Part shown: in pieces, positions 49,744-58,456 of the stretch
How the letters are laid out: each line of letters opens with the position of its first letter
Position numbering within the stretch: the stretch's first letter is position 1
Origin: RGIG3178 sp942492795
Lineage (GTDB): Bacteria; Bacillota; Clostridia; Christensenellales; QAND01
NCBI GenBank assembly: GCA_942492795.1
Contig: OW818639.1
Span: 2,232,001 to 2,296,000 of the forward strand
Direction: 5' to 3'
Length of the DNA stretch: 64,000 nt
The notes under the pieces: generated by a model
Databases searched by the model: none
The model's input: only the letters and a program-made list of their open reading frames with translations
What the model was told of the DNA's origin: nothing
Translations under genes and position numbers: made by a program

Positions 49744-50835
49744 TCAAACATCCGTTACCGATTCCTTTGTAAGGGGTTTTTCACCGGTCATACCATTGTT
49801 TTTCAACCTGTCATGCTCCCATGTGCCGAAATCCTTCGGTGGGACGACCTGTTCATCCAGCGGGCGCGGCAAAAGTTTAATAGCTTTTGTTGTGCATGTC
49901 GAGACGCACAATCCGCAGCCGAGGCATTTGTCGCGGTCAATGACCGCTTTCCCGTCGACGATGGCAATGGCTGCAACCTGGCAGCGTTTGAGGCATATTT
50001 TGCAGCCGATGCAGGAAGGCGCATCGACAACAGCTTCGTAATTCGCGCGCGCCATGGAGTTTTCGATGCCGAATTTGGTGATTCCGCGCAAAATGCCGCA
50101 ACAGCATCCGCAGCAGTTGCAGATATAGCTAAGGCCGTCGATGACATTGCTGACCGAATGGACAAGCCCCGCCTTCTCCGCTTCATCGATGATTTTTATC
50201 GCTTCCTGCTTGGTGATATCCCCCGGCTTCGGGCTGCGCGCTATGGTCGAAAATGTCAGGCAATTGTGCAAGGGCGCATCACAACCGCTGTTCAGCGATT
50301 TTTGCTGTTTGCGGCAAATGCAGTCCTGCAAACGAAAGACTTCGGCGGTTTCCAGAATTTTAAGAACATTGTCGTACGGGAGAATCCATTCCAAATCCGT
50401 CGAATCGACAGCCGGGATCACCCGGTGCAGCGCAGGCTGAGGCTGCATGATGCCGTATACGCCGCCGTCATTGAAATAATCCTCCACAAGGGATGCCAGC
50501 TGCGGGTCCATTCTGTCCCCCGAAGCCTCATAGCTGCCCACAATAAAAGGTGCAAGGCGGAATTTGTATTTGCCATCCTGCCTGTCGATCAACACTTTTA
50601 CCTGTCGCGCCATGGCAAACAAACCGGCAAGAGCTTCCTTGGGCAGCATGTTCAGTCTTTGGGCGATCTCTTCCGAAGTCTCCCATTGTATGCCGAGTTC
50701 GCATGCAAGGTTGGCTTCATCCGGCGTGTACAAGAATTCCAGCAGTTTGATATCCGAACCGGTTTCGGTTCGGGGAAATCCGTTGGGCAGCGCATTTAAG
50801 GCGTCGGCCAGTCTCTGGTAAATTTGCTCCATCAT
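49744..50835 (-). CDS. Cysteine-rich 4Fe-4S protein with dicluster ferredoxin domain
   Basis: Putative redox protein of 363 residues. Residues 1-100 look like a winged-helix-type fold (WETSEEIAQRLNMLPKEALA). A cysteine-bearing region follows with CICRKQQ near residue 171, and a dense CNCCGCCCG motif near 246. A classic 2x[4Fe-4S] ferredoxin domain comes next (CIGCKICLKRC near 283 and CLGCGLCVSTC near 312). The start at 50835 (GAAGGG upstream) is one of two tandem ATGs. Comparable proteins are found in anaerobes as uncharacterised 4Fe-4S proteins. A role in electron transfer or redox sensing is inferred. Confidence 0.75.
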   Translation of the reverse strand: MMEQIYQRLADALNALPNGFPRTETGSDIKLLEFLYTPDEANLACELGIQWETSEEIAQRLNMLPKEALAGLFAMARQVKVLIDRQDGKYKFRLAPFIVGSYEASGDRMDPQLASLVEDYFNDGGVYGIMQPQPALHRVIPAVDSTDLEWILPYDNVLKILETAEVFRLQDCICRKQQKSLNSGCDAPLHNCLTFSTIARSPKPGDITKQEAIKIIDEAEKAGLVHSVSNVIDGLSYICNCCGCCCGILRGITKFGIENSMARANYEAVVDAPSCIGCKICLKRCQVAAIAIVDGKAVIDRDKCLGCGLCVSTCTTKAIKLLPRPLDEQVVPPKDFGTWEHDRLKNNGMTGEKPLTKESVTDV

Positions 50836-50935
50836 GATCCCTTCGTTTCTATATTCAGTGATCACAACCATTCTATTGGATACGAACGTTGATTGCAACG
50901 GCAGAAAACTACATGGCAAATACCGATGATAATGG

Positions 50936-50982
50936 AAAAACAAAAGAACCACAATCCCGATATTCCCGAGAGTGTGGTTCTT
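50936..50982 (-). terminator. Terminator of the DEAD-box helicase gene
   Basis: On the minus strand AAGAACCACA and TGTGGTTCTT pair across a long loop that itself can fold (TCTCGGGAATATCGGGAT), then TTTGTTTTT follows. Confidence 0.75.
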
Positions 50983-51034
50983 GAGAGTTTACGTCATGCA
51001 ACGTATAAAACGCCGTAAAGCGATCTTGCTGGCC

Positions 51035-52486
51035 TTACCTTCCTTTGCGGTTGGAGTAATTCGGCCTTCCCGATTTATTTCTGTTGTCCTGCTGCCACGA
51101 CGATTCTTTTCTTTCAACAGGTCTGCGTATTTCCTGCTTCGGGATCTGCATCGAAGAGGGCTGCACGACCCGTCTTGGCGCTTGTCCCGCAAGCATTTTC
51201 AGCACGGCGGCAGCGAAATCCATGGTTGTCAAATTGGTTTCCCTGTTGTTGGCGTCGTTGAATTGCTCCACACTCTGTTCGATATAGGGTATGTACGACT
51301 CATAATCGCCCTTGTTGAGCGTTTCGGTCACCTTTTTGAGCAGAACACCGATCTTGCTTTCCTCCACATCCAAAATGGTGGGAGGTTCTGTCAGTTTGAT
51401 GTTGGTCTTTGTAAAGCGCTGAATGTCCTTTAATTTGTAGAACTCCCTGCCGCTGATAAAGGTAAAGGCTTTGCCCGACTTGCCTGCTCTGCCCGTCCTT
51501 CCAATGCGGTGCACATAGTATTCCACGTCATCCGGAACATCGTAATTGACGACCGCTTCGATGTTCTCCACATCGATGCCCCTTGCCGCCACATCGGTCG
51601 CCACAAGGATGCCGATGTCGCCGTTCCTGAATTTGTGCATCACATTATCGCGCTCGTTCTGCCGCATATCTCCGTGGAGCGCATCCGCGGAGTATCCCCT
51701 TGCCTGCAATCCGAACACAAGCTCATCGACGCGTTTTTTTGTGTTGCAAAACACAAGCGAAAGCTGAAAATTGTTGCCGTCGATGAGCCGGGAAAGCACG
51801 TCCAACTTGGAAGGTTCTCGAACCTCGATATAGTATTGTTCCACCGTCGGCACTGTCATTTCTTTGTGCGTTAGGATGATATGTTCCGGATTCTTCTGGT
51901 ATTGCTTCGTGATCTCCAAAATACTCTTGGACATCGTTGCGGAAAAAAGCACCGTCTGTTTTTCGTTGGGCGTTTTTTGCAGGATGATATCCAGGTCTTC
52001 CTGAAAGCCCATGCTGAGCATTTCATCCGCTTCGTCGAGGACCAAAAGCCGTATGTTCTCAAACTTGAGGGTAGCGCGCCGCATGTGATCCATGATGCGT
52101 CCGGGCGTCCCGATGATGATCTGGGGCCGTCTTTTCAACGCGATGATCTGCCGCTCGATGGGTTGTCCGCCATAGATGGGCAGAATTCGGATACCCTCCT
52201 GGTACTTCGCAACGGATTTGAATTCCTCCGCCGATTGTATGACCAATTCGCGTGTCGGGCACAAAACGAGCACCTGCACGCTGTTCTCTTCCTTGTGCAG
52301 CATTTCTATGGCGGGAATGGCAAAGGCACAGGTTTTACCGGAACCCGTCTGCGCCTGACCGATGATGTCCTTTCCCCGCAGGATAGCCGGGATGGCCTTG
52401 GATTGGATCGGCGTCGCTTCTTCAAAGCCCATCTCCTGAATTGCTTTCAATGTTTCAACGGATAGGTTAAATTCCGAAAACTGCAT
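51035..52486 (-). CDS. DEAD-box RNA helicase, CshA/DeaD-like
   Basis: ATP-dependent RNA helicase of 483 residues. All core motifs are visible: Q motif GFEEATPIQ near residue 22, motif I AQTGSGKT near 45, PTREL near 75, GTPGR near 125, DEAD near 150, SAT near 183, and HRIGRTGR near 325. After the helicase core an acidic/helical region and a short basic tail with RNKSGRPNYSNRKGR replace the long RNA-binding domain of E. coli DeaD. The ATG at 52486 follows GAGGG. Monocistronic with its own terminator; cold and ribosome assembly roles are typical. Confidence 0.9.
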   Translation of the reverse strand: MQFSEFNLSVETLKAIQEMGFEEATPIQSKAIPAILRGKDIIGQAQTGSGKTCAFAIPAIEMLHKEENSVQVLVLCPTRELVIQSAEEFKSVAKYQEGIRILPIYGGQPIERQIIALKRRPQIIIGTPGRIMDHMRRATLKFENIRLLVLDEADEMLSMGFQEDLDIILQKTPNEKQTVLFSATMSKSILEITKQYQKNPEHIILTHKEMTVPTVEQYYIEVREPSKLDVLSRLIDGNNFQLSLVFCNTKKRVDELVFGLQARGYSADALHGDMRQNERDNVMHKFRNGDIGILVATDVAARGIDVENIEAVVNYDVPDDVEYYVHRIGRTGRAGKSGKAFTFISGREFYKLKDIQRFTKTNIKLTEPPTILDVEESKIGVLLKKVTETLNKGDYESYIPYIEQSVEQFNDANNRETNLTTMDFAAAVLKMLAGQAPRRVVQPSSMQIPKQEIRRPVERKESSWQQDNRNKSGRPNYSNRKGR

Positions 52487-52605
52487 TAATACCACCCTCT
52501 GTCTTTCTTTTTTCTTGTGTGTTTCTTATCATAGTATACCCCTTATTCGATTCAATTCGGTAAATATTTGCGTTTGGACATCCACGGGTTTTCCGGCTGT
52601 TCCAA

Positions 52606-52634
52606 ACAAAAAGAGGGGCGCATATTCGCCCCTC
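52606..52634 (-). terminator. Terminator of the tungstate/molybdopterin operon
   Basis: On the minus strand GAGGGGCG and CGCCCCTC pair around AATATG and run into TTTTTG, 22 bases after the last gene. Confidence 0.9.
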
Positions 52635-52655
52635 CTGACAAATACTTCATCTGTT

Positions 52656-53591
52656 CTATTGTGCGTCCGCGTCCGTCCTTGCGCATTCAAACGCCTCGCC
52701 GCGAAGCGTTTCCACCGCGTGCGGCAGTGCGGACTTTATGATATCCACGCATTCGCGTACGGCTTGCGGGCTGCCGGGCATGTTGATGATCAGCGTCTTC
52801 TTGCGAATCCCGGCTGTGGCTCTTGAGAGCATCGCCTTTTTCGTGATCTTCATGCTTTCGCTGCGGATCGCCTCGGGAATCCCGGGAACCTGGCGGTCTA
52901 TCACATCCTGCGTGGCTTCCGGCGTCACGTCCCTGGGTGCGAATCCGGTTCCGCCGCTGGTAAAGATGATGTCCAATTCCCCGCTGTCTGCCATGGATCT
53001 TAGTTCATTTGCGATCTGATCCCGCTCGTCCGGAATGACGATGGTTTTGACCACATGCGCAATATCCTTGATCGCATCCTCCAGCGCGGGGCCGCTCGCA
53101 TCCTCCCGGATGCCTGCGGAACCCTTGTCACTTGCGATGACGATGGCGGCACGGATATCCGGCAATACGGTGATCTCGTCCCCCGGCTGGATCTGCGCTT
53201 CGCGGATGACTTTAACGAAGATCCCTTCCGTGGGCATGATGCACATGCCTACCTGATGGTAGATCTGGCAGTGCTGGTGGCATTCCTTGCCTATCTGTGT
53301 CACCTCAACGATCGCACTGCCTATTTTAAGGCGTTTGCCTATCGGCAACGTATAGAGTTCGATGCCTTCTGTGGTGATGTTCTCGGCAAACTTGCCGGGT
53401 GTAAGATCCTCCACGCCCAGCGCAATCATTTTATCCACGCTCTCCTGCGCCAGCAGGCTTATTTGCCGGTGCCAGTTACCCGCATGCGCGTCGCCCATGA
53501 TGCCCGCTTCCCGCTTGAGCTGCCCTTTATCGATGGGAAGCTTGAATGTACCCTTATGCTCGCTGATGTTGATGGACAATACTTTGGCCAT
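52656..53591 (-). CDS. MOSC domain fused to MogA/MoaB-like molybdopterin adenylyltransferase
   Basis: Two-domain protein of 311 residues. Residues 1-145 are a MOSC domain (ITTEGIELYTLPIGKRLKIG near 71, GKECHQHCQIYHQVGMCIMP near 101 with the family cysteine). Residues 148-300 are a MogA/MoaB-type domain (AIVIASDKGSAGIREDASGP, then FTSGGTGFAPRDVTPEA near 210). MogA adenylates molybdopterin before metal insertion, and MOSC domains bind or transfer sulfur on the cofactor. The fusion is known in Clostridia. Five bases separate it from moaA; it ends the operon. Confidence 0.9.
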   Translation of the reverse strand: MAKVLSINISEHKGTFKLPIDKGQLKREAGIMGDAHAGNWHRQISLLAQESVDKMIALGVEDLTPGKFAENITTEGIELYTLPIGKRLKIGSAIVEVTQIGKECHQHCQIYHQVGMCIMPTEGIFVKVIREAQIQPGDEITVLPDIRAAIVIASDKGSAGIREDASGPALEDAIKDIAHVVKTIVIPDERDQIANELRSMADSGELDIIFTSGGTGFAPRDVTPEATQDVIDRQVPGIPEAIRSESMKITKKAMLSRATAGIRKKTLIINMPGSPQAVRECVDIIKSALPHAVETLRGEAFECARTDADAQ

Positions 53592-53595
53592 TTGT

Positions 53596-54546
53596 TTATC
53601 CTCCGATCTTGCTCATATCCCGTTTGGGCTCGAATCCGTTTTCAAAGGCGTGCCCGACCGGTTTGTTGTAAATTGCATCTTTGATCATCTGAAGAAGAAT
53701 CTGATCGTCTTTGCTCTGCAACGCCTTCTCCAGCGATACTTCGCCATTTCTGCCCAAACAGGGCCGAATGGTGCCGTCGGAGAGGACGCGGATGCGATTG
53801 CAGTCGTTGCAGAATTGATGCGATATCGGACTGATGAAACCGATTCTTCCGATATACCCTTCAATGCGGTAATCCGTTGACGGCTGACCCTTGTATCTCG
53901 GCTCAACCGGAATCAGATACGGCCTTGCGGCGATCAGTTCATCGGAAGGAACGCGCAGGTTTTCGTCCTGCCCCAGCCGCCCCATCGGCATCAGCTCGAT
54001 AAAACGCACATCGATCGGTCTGTCTTTGGCAAAACGGATGAAGTTGTCGATTTCATCGTCGTTTCTGCCGCGGATTACGACGGCGTTGACCTTAATGGGC
54101 AGCAAACCCGCCTCGATCGCCTCATCGATGCCCTGCAATACGGGTGCCAATTCCCCGCCCGTCATTTTTCGGAATTTTTCCGGATCCAGCGAATCCATGC
54201 TGATATTCAGCCGGTTGAGGCCTGCCGCTTTGAGTTCTTTGGATTTCCCCGGCAAATGCTGCGCGTTGGTGGTCATTGCGATTTCCCGGATTCCGTCCAG
54301 AGATGCAATGCGGGAAACGATTTCAACGATATCCCGTCTTAACATCGGCTCGCCGCCGGTCAGGCGTATCTTGTTGACGCCCAGGCTGACCATAGCACGA
54401 ACGATGCGCACGACATCGTCGGCGGGAAGTTCCGCCATCTTCGGGCAAAGGCCTTCGCTTGCCCTGCAATACTCGCATTGAAGCGTGCATCGCTCCGTGA
54501 GCGAAAACCGCAGATATTCGATGCTTCTTCCGTGTCTGTCAATCAT
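53596..54546 (-). CDS. moaA: GTP 3',8-cyclase MoaA
   Basis: Radical SAM enzyme starting molybdopterin synthesis by converting GTP to 3',8-cyclo-7,8-dihydroGTP. The 316-residue protein has the radical SAM cysteines C20, C24 and C27 (RCTLQCEYC), RLTGGEPMLRRDI near residue 60, and the C-terminal cluster cysteines in HQFCNDCNRIRVLSDGTIRP near 246. The tail ends in IGG, the conserved Gly-Gly needed for catalysis in MoaA. It lies nine bases after the moaC fusion gene. Confidence 0.95.
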   Translation of the reverse strand: MIDRHGRSIEYLRFSLTERCTLQCEYCRASEGLCPKMAELPADDVVRIVRAMVSLGVNKIRLTGGEPMLRRDIVEIVSRIASLDGIREIAMTTNAQHLPGKSKELKAAGLNRLNISMDSLDPEKFRKMTGGELAPVLQGIDEAIEAGLLPIKVNAVVIRGRNDDEIDNFIRFAKDRPIDVRFIELMPMGRLGQDENLRVPSDELIAARPYLIPVEPRYKGQPSTDYRIEGYIGRIGFISPISHQFCNDCNRIRVLSDGTIRPCLGRNGEVSLEKALQSKDDQILLQMIKDAIYNKPVGHAFENGFEPKRDMSKIGG

Positions 54547-54555
54547 AAAGACGCC

Positions 54556-55338
54556 TCACCCATTCCGCTTGTTGACGATGGCAAAAATGCTGCCATGCCT
54601 AAGCGGGCAGACTTCCCCGCTTTTGTAAAGTGCACAGTCGTCATAGCATTCTTTTTTGCGTGTGACGGTAAAATCCCATCCGTCTATCGAAAACGTTTCT
54701 CCTACGGACAACGCGTCAAAATCGACGTTGAGCGTGATCAAATCCGCCCTGAACTTCTTCATGCACAGGCCCGCGGATTGCATTTCCCACATTTTTCCCT
54801 GAGCCGCTTTATCCAGCAGCGAAACTTCCGTCCCCGACTTGAGATCGTACGCTTCGATGACAGGCGTATCGCTTCTGCGGTACACGCCGGAACGCCCGCC
54901 CGACTTTTCCAGCAGCATGATGCTTTGGATCTCCATGCCGCGGTCCACAGCCTTGCACATATCATACAGGGTAAGCGCAGCGGCACTGGCTGCGTGCAGC
55001 GCTTCCATCTCCACACCCGTTTCGAATTTGCAGCCTACCGTAGCCTGGATGATGACCGTATCCGGCTGTTGGGGCGTAATGTCAACCTTGACCGATGTGA
55101 TGGGTATCGGGTGGCAAAGCGGGATGATCTCGGATGTCTTTTTTGCGGCCATGATGCCCGCAATGCGTGCGGTCGCAAACACATCCCCTTTTTTGATGCC
55201 GTCGGAAAGAATCAGCGATAACGTCTGCGGCTGCATGCGCACGACAGCCTGTGCTGTCGCTTCCCGTTTGGTCGGCGGTTTCTCGCTGACATCCACCATG
55301 CGGGCGGCGCCCTTTTCGTCAATATGGGTCAGATCCAT
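54556..55338 (-). CDS. moaC: MoaC with a cysteine-rich MOSC-like C-terminal extension
   Basis: Residues 1-158 are MoaC, which makes cyclic pyranopterin monophosphate: MVDVSEKPPTKREATA near 14, PLCHPIPITSVKVD near 73 and the C-terminal MCKAVDRGMEI block near 125. About 100 extra residues follow the usual end: an extended segment with FRADLITLNVDFDALSVGET, and a cysteine group KKECYDDCALYKSGEVCPLR near 232. The extension resembles short MOSC-like proteins of Clostridia. Total length 260 against about 160 for ordinary MoaC. It overlaps the moeA-PBP gene by ten bases. Confidence 0.85.
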   Translation of the reverse strand: MDLTHIDEKGAARMVDVSEKPPTKREATAQAVVRMQPQTLSLILSDGIKKGDVFATARIAGIMAAKKTSEIIPLCHPIPITSVKVDITPQQPDTVIIQATVGCKFETGVEMEALHAASAAALTLYDMCKAVDRGMEIQSIMLLEKSGGRSGVYRRSDTPVIEAYDLKSGTEVSLLDKAAQGKMWEMQSAGLCMKKFRADLITLNVDFDALSVGETFSIDGWDFTVTRKKECYDDCALYKSGEVCPLRHGSIFAIVNKRNG

Positions 55339-57236
55339 TTGCGCTCCTCTCCCGGATGCAGGACGGTATACCCTCCCATTGCATTCAGCCTTGCTTTGAA
55401 TTCATCGCTTTTCAACGCCTCGATGAATCGTTGCACCGACGGAAGATCCAGTGCCTTCCTCAGAAAGAGCAGGTCGTACTGCTCATCACAGATCGGAATG
55501 AAGTCCAGATCGTAGATTTTTGCCGCGGAATAGATGCCGAGTCCGGCATCCGCGCTGTTGGCTGAAATCAATGCTGCCACGCCGGTATGGGTGAATTCCT
55601 CCCTATTGTACCCGTAGATGCGGTTTGTGTCGATACCTGCCGATTTCGCGAGGTAATCGCAGAGTATACGCGTTCCGCTCCCGCGCTGGCGGTTGACATA
55701 GGAAATGCCTTCGCGCGCGATGTCGTAAAACTCTTTCAAGCCTTTCGGGTTCCCCTTTTGAACCATCAATCCCTGCACGCGCTGCACGCATTCGATCAAT
55801 GCTATCTCGTCTTTGTTCAGGTATTTTTCGATGTAGGGAATGTTGTAGGTGCCCGTCGCTTCATCCAGCATATGGACACCGCCCAGATGCGCTTCGCCGC
55901 GCTTGATGGCCATAATGCCGCCCATGCTGCCCACATGGGAGGAGGCCACGGAACTGCCCCTGTGCTTTTTGGCAATGATATCGGATATTTCGTCGATCAG
56001 CGGGTCGTGGGAGCCCGTCGCCACGATCATGTTCCTGATCTCTTCCTCGCTCTTTAATAGCCTGATCTTAACGATTTCGCCGGCCTCGTACCCTTCTGCG
56101 TTCTGCGGCACATCGATGATGCCATCCGCCTTTACGAAGGAGGAAACAACGCCCGCACCGCGGTTTAGCGGAACGGCGATCATTTTATCGTTGACATAAC
56201 CGATGCGTGTGCGGACAAATTCACGGTATTTTAACGAACTCGTAAACGCCTTGGCGCAAGCAGCCAATACCTGCGGGTCTTCTTTCGGGCTTTTCCCCGT
56301 CAAAAGATCGGCTATCGGCTTAAAAATCTGCTCCATAACGATGATGCCGGATACCGGATACCCCGGGATGCCCAAAATCGGCTTATCGTTGCTGTATCCC
56401 AATATCGCCGGTTTGCCGGGTTTGATGGCGATGCCGTGGATCAAAACCTCGCCCACTTCCCGGATGGCAAGCGTGGAATAGTCCTCCCGACCGGCGGAAC
56501 TTCCGGCGTTGAGCAGCACCGCGTCGCACTCTAAAAGCGCGGTCTGCAAAGCCTCTTTGATCAGCGCCAGCTTGTCCTTGGCGATCGGATATGTTTTAGG
56601 CTCCGCTCCCCACAAACGCAGCATTGCCGAAAAGATGGTGGAATTGAATTCGATGATTTCCCCGTCTTTCGGATTCTCCGTCGGCTGGACAATCTCATCG
56701 CCCGTCGGGACAATGCCGACAACGGGCTTTTTTACCACCTTGACGTTCAAAACGCCGGATGCCAGCATGGCGCCCATCGCAGCAGGTGATATCTCGGCAA
56801 AAGAAGGCAGAATCATATCCCCCGCGGCGATGTCCTCGCCGATCTGGCGGATGTTCTGCCACGGCACGGCGGCGGCAGACAGCTCTACGCCGCCTTTGAT
56901 CTCGATCACATCTTCGATCATGATCACGGCGTCGCAGCCCGCAGGGAGCGAATCACCCGTATCCACGCGGACGATCTGCTCTTCCTTCAAAACGACGGGC
57001 GTCGTCTCCGTTGCGCCAAAGGTGAGCTTCGCATCCAGTGCGATGCCGTCCATCGCGCACGCGTTGTAGTGCGGCGCGCAATTTTGGGCGTATACCGCAT
57101 CGAACGTGGTACGCGACAGCGCATCCGTAACACGAACGGTTTCGCATTTTGGCGCAAGCCCGTTTTTCACCAGCGCTTCCATATAACTTTTCACCGCTTT
57201 ATCCAGCGGTTCATTCGTGAGGTATTCAAATGCCAT
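55329..57236 (-). CDS. MoeA fused to a periplasmic-binding-protein-like domain
   Basis: Protein of 635 residues. Residues 1-405 are MoeA, the molybdotransferase that inserts metal into adenylated molybdopterin: HYNACAMDGIAL near 56, VGIVPTGDEIV near 180, NAGSSAGREDYST near 244 and LGIPGYPVSGIIV near 290. Residues 410-635 form a LysR-substrate-domain/PBP-like fold (VATGSHDPLIDEISDI, HVGSMGGIMAIKRGEAHLGG, RQRGSGTRILCDYL) resembling molybdate-type ligand domains. It follows an ordinary moeA after five bases. The fusion is known in anaerobes; the second domain may sense metal or cofactor. Confidence 0.9.
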   Translation of the reverse strand: MAFEYLTNEPLDKAVKSYMEALVKNGLAPKCETVRVTDALSRTTFDAVYAQNCAPHYNACAMDGIALDAKLTFGATETTPVVLKEEQIVRVDTGDSLPAGCDAVIMIEDVIEIKGGVELSAAAVPWQNIRQIGEDIAAGDMILPSFAEISPAAMGAMLASGVLNVKVVKKPVVGIVPTGDEIVQPTENPKDGEIIEFNSTIFSAMLRLWGAEPKTYPIAKDKLALIKEALQTALLECDAVLLNAGSSAGREDYSTLAIREVGEVLIHGIAIKPGKPAILGYSNDKPILGIPGYPVSGIIVMEQIFKPIADLLTGKSPKEDPQVLAACAKAFTSSLKYREFVRTRIGYVNDKMIAVPLNRGAGVVSSFVKADGIIDVPQNAEGYEAGEIVKIRLLKSEEEIRNMIVATGSHDPLIDEISDIIAKKHRGSSVASSHVGSMGGIMAIKRGEAHLGGVHMLDEATGTYNIPYIEKYLNKDEIALIECVQRVQGLMVQKGNPKGLKEFYDIAREGISYVNRQRGSGTRILCDYLAKSAGIDTNRIYGYNREEFTHTGVAALISANSADAGLGIYSAAKIYDLDFIPICDEQYDLLFLRKALDLPSVQRFIEALKSDEFKARLNAMGGYTVLHPGEERKWI

Positions 57237-57241
57237 CGTTA

Positions 57242-58453
57242 TCAGCTCCTAAATAGAATTACCTGAACCAGGCTGCCTTTTGCCAAGCCTTCGCAATCCC
57301 TGTCAATGCGAATGTATCCGTCCGTATTCAACAGTGTCGTGATAAGGCCGGACTTTCCCAATACCGGCGTGGCCAGACTGTTTTTGCTATCCAATTGTAT
57401 GGGCACGCATTCCTCCCTGCCTTCGTTGGAAGGGATGGCCCTGGTCAGTGCGGCAGTTACCGCTTTTATTTCCGGACTTTTGCCGCCGAAGGTTTGTATC
57501 CACTCGCGCGCAAAGACCATGTACATAAAATACGCTGCGAGCGGATGCCCCGGCAGGCCGAAGACCGGCTTGCCGTCTATTTTCCCTATGATCGTCGGCT
57601 TTCCCGGTTTTATAGCGATGCCGTGCACCAGCACTTCTCCTTGCGCTTCTATGACAAGGCTGGTTGCATCTTTGCTGCCAACCGATGTACCGCCCGAGAG
57701 AATCAGCATATCGCATTCGCCTATCGCCTTTTTTACGGTTTGATACAACAGGTTGTATTCGTCCGAGACAATGCCGTAGAACACCGGTTCGCCGCCGGCT
57801 TCCCGGATTGCGGACTGAAGCATGGGGCCGTTGACGTCGCGTATCTGGCCGTTTTGCGGCGATTGGTCCGGATATACGAGTTCATCCCCTGTGGACAAAA
57901 TGCCGACTTTCGCTCTTTGATAAACCGGGACCCACATGATGCCCAACGCCGCCAATGCCCCGATTTCCTTCGTCGTGATCGTCGTACCCTTGGATGCCAC
58001 CAAATCGCCCGCCTTGATATCGTCCCCGCGGAAGATAATGTGCTGTCCGGGAGCGGATGGCTTATAGACAGCTACCGTTCCGTCGGAGAACCGCTCTGCG
58101 TATTCGATCATCACCATCGCGTCCGTGCCCTTGGGCAGAGCCCCACCGGTTGGCACATAGAAACAGTCCCCGGGGGTCCAGACCTGTTTGGGGTCCTCGC
58201 CCGCCGCTATTTCGCCGCGCAACGTCAAAAGGGCCGGAATGGCGTCCGAGCACCCGAACACTTCCCGGGAAGAGACAGCATAACCGTCCACGGTCGAACG
58301 GTCGAAATCGGGAACAAATTCACACGACACGATATCGTCCGCCAGCACCATGCCGTCCGCATTGCTAAGCGGAACATTCGCGATTTTAGGCGCAACACAA
58401 AAGCTCTTCCCGATCAGATCCAATACATCCTGTGATTCCATAACTTCCAACAC
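57242..58453 (-). CDS. moeA: MoeA molybdopterin molybdotransferase
   Basis: Single-domain MoeA of 403 residues. Signatures: FDRSTVDGYAV near residue 49, VPTGGALPKGTDAMVMIEYA near 100, KVGILSTGDELVYPD near 184, LSGGTSVGSKDAT near 253 and FGLPGHPLAAYFM near 296. It inserts molybdate or tungstate into the adenylated pterin. The GTG at 58453 is used because GGAGG lies nine bases upstream. With the moeA-PBP gene downstream the operon carries two MoeA paralogues, possibly for molybdenum and tungsten separately. Confidence 0.95.
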   Translation of the reverse strand: MLEVMESQDVLDLIGKSFCVAPKIANVPLSNADGMVLADDIVSCEFVPDFDRSTVDGYAVSSREVFGCSDAIPALLTLRGEIAAGEDPKQVWTPGDCFYVPTGGALPKGTDAMVMIEYAERFSDGTVAVYKPSAPGQHIIFRGDDIKAGDLVASKGTTITTKEIGALAALGIMWVPVYQRAKVGILSTGDELVYPDQSPQNGQIRDVNGPMLQSAIREAGGEPVFYGIVSDEYNLLYQTVKKAIGECDMLILSGGTSVGSKDATSLVIEAQGEVLVHGIAIKPGKPTIIGKIDGKPVFGLPGHPLAAYFMYMVFAREWIQTFGGKSPEIKAVTAALTRAIPSNEGREECVPIQLDSKNSLATPVLGKSGLITTLLNTDGYIRIDRDCEGLAKGSLVQVILFRS

Positions 58454-58456
58454 GGT

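Noticed and set aside
49666..50799. Plus-strand frame of 377 codons opposite the 4Fe-4S protein gene
   Set aside because: The minus strand encodes intact ferredoxin motifs; the plus-strand translation has no family features and starts within the terminator palindrome.
57395..58435. Plus-strand frame of 346 codons opposite moeA
   Set aside because: It is a shadow of a well-conserved MoeA with all motifs; no start context supports it.
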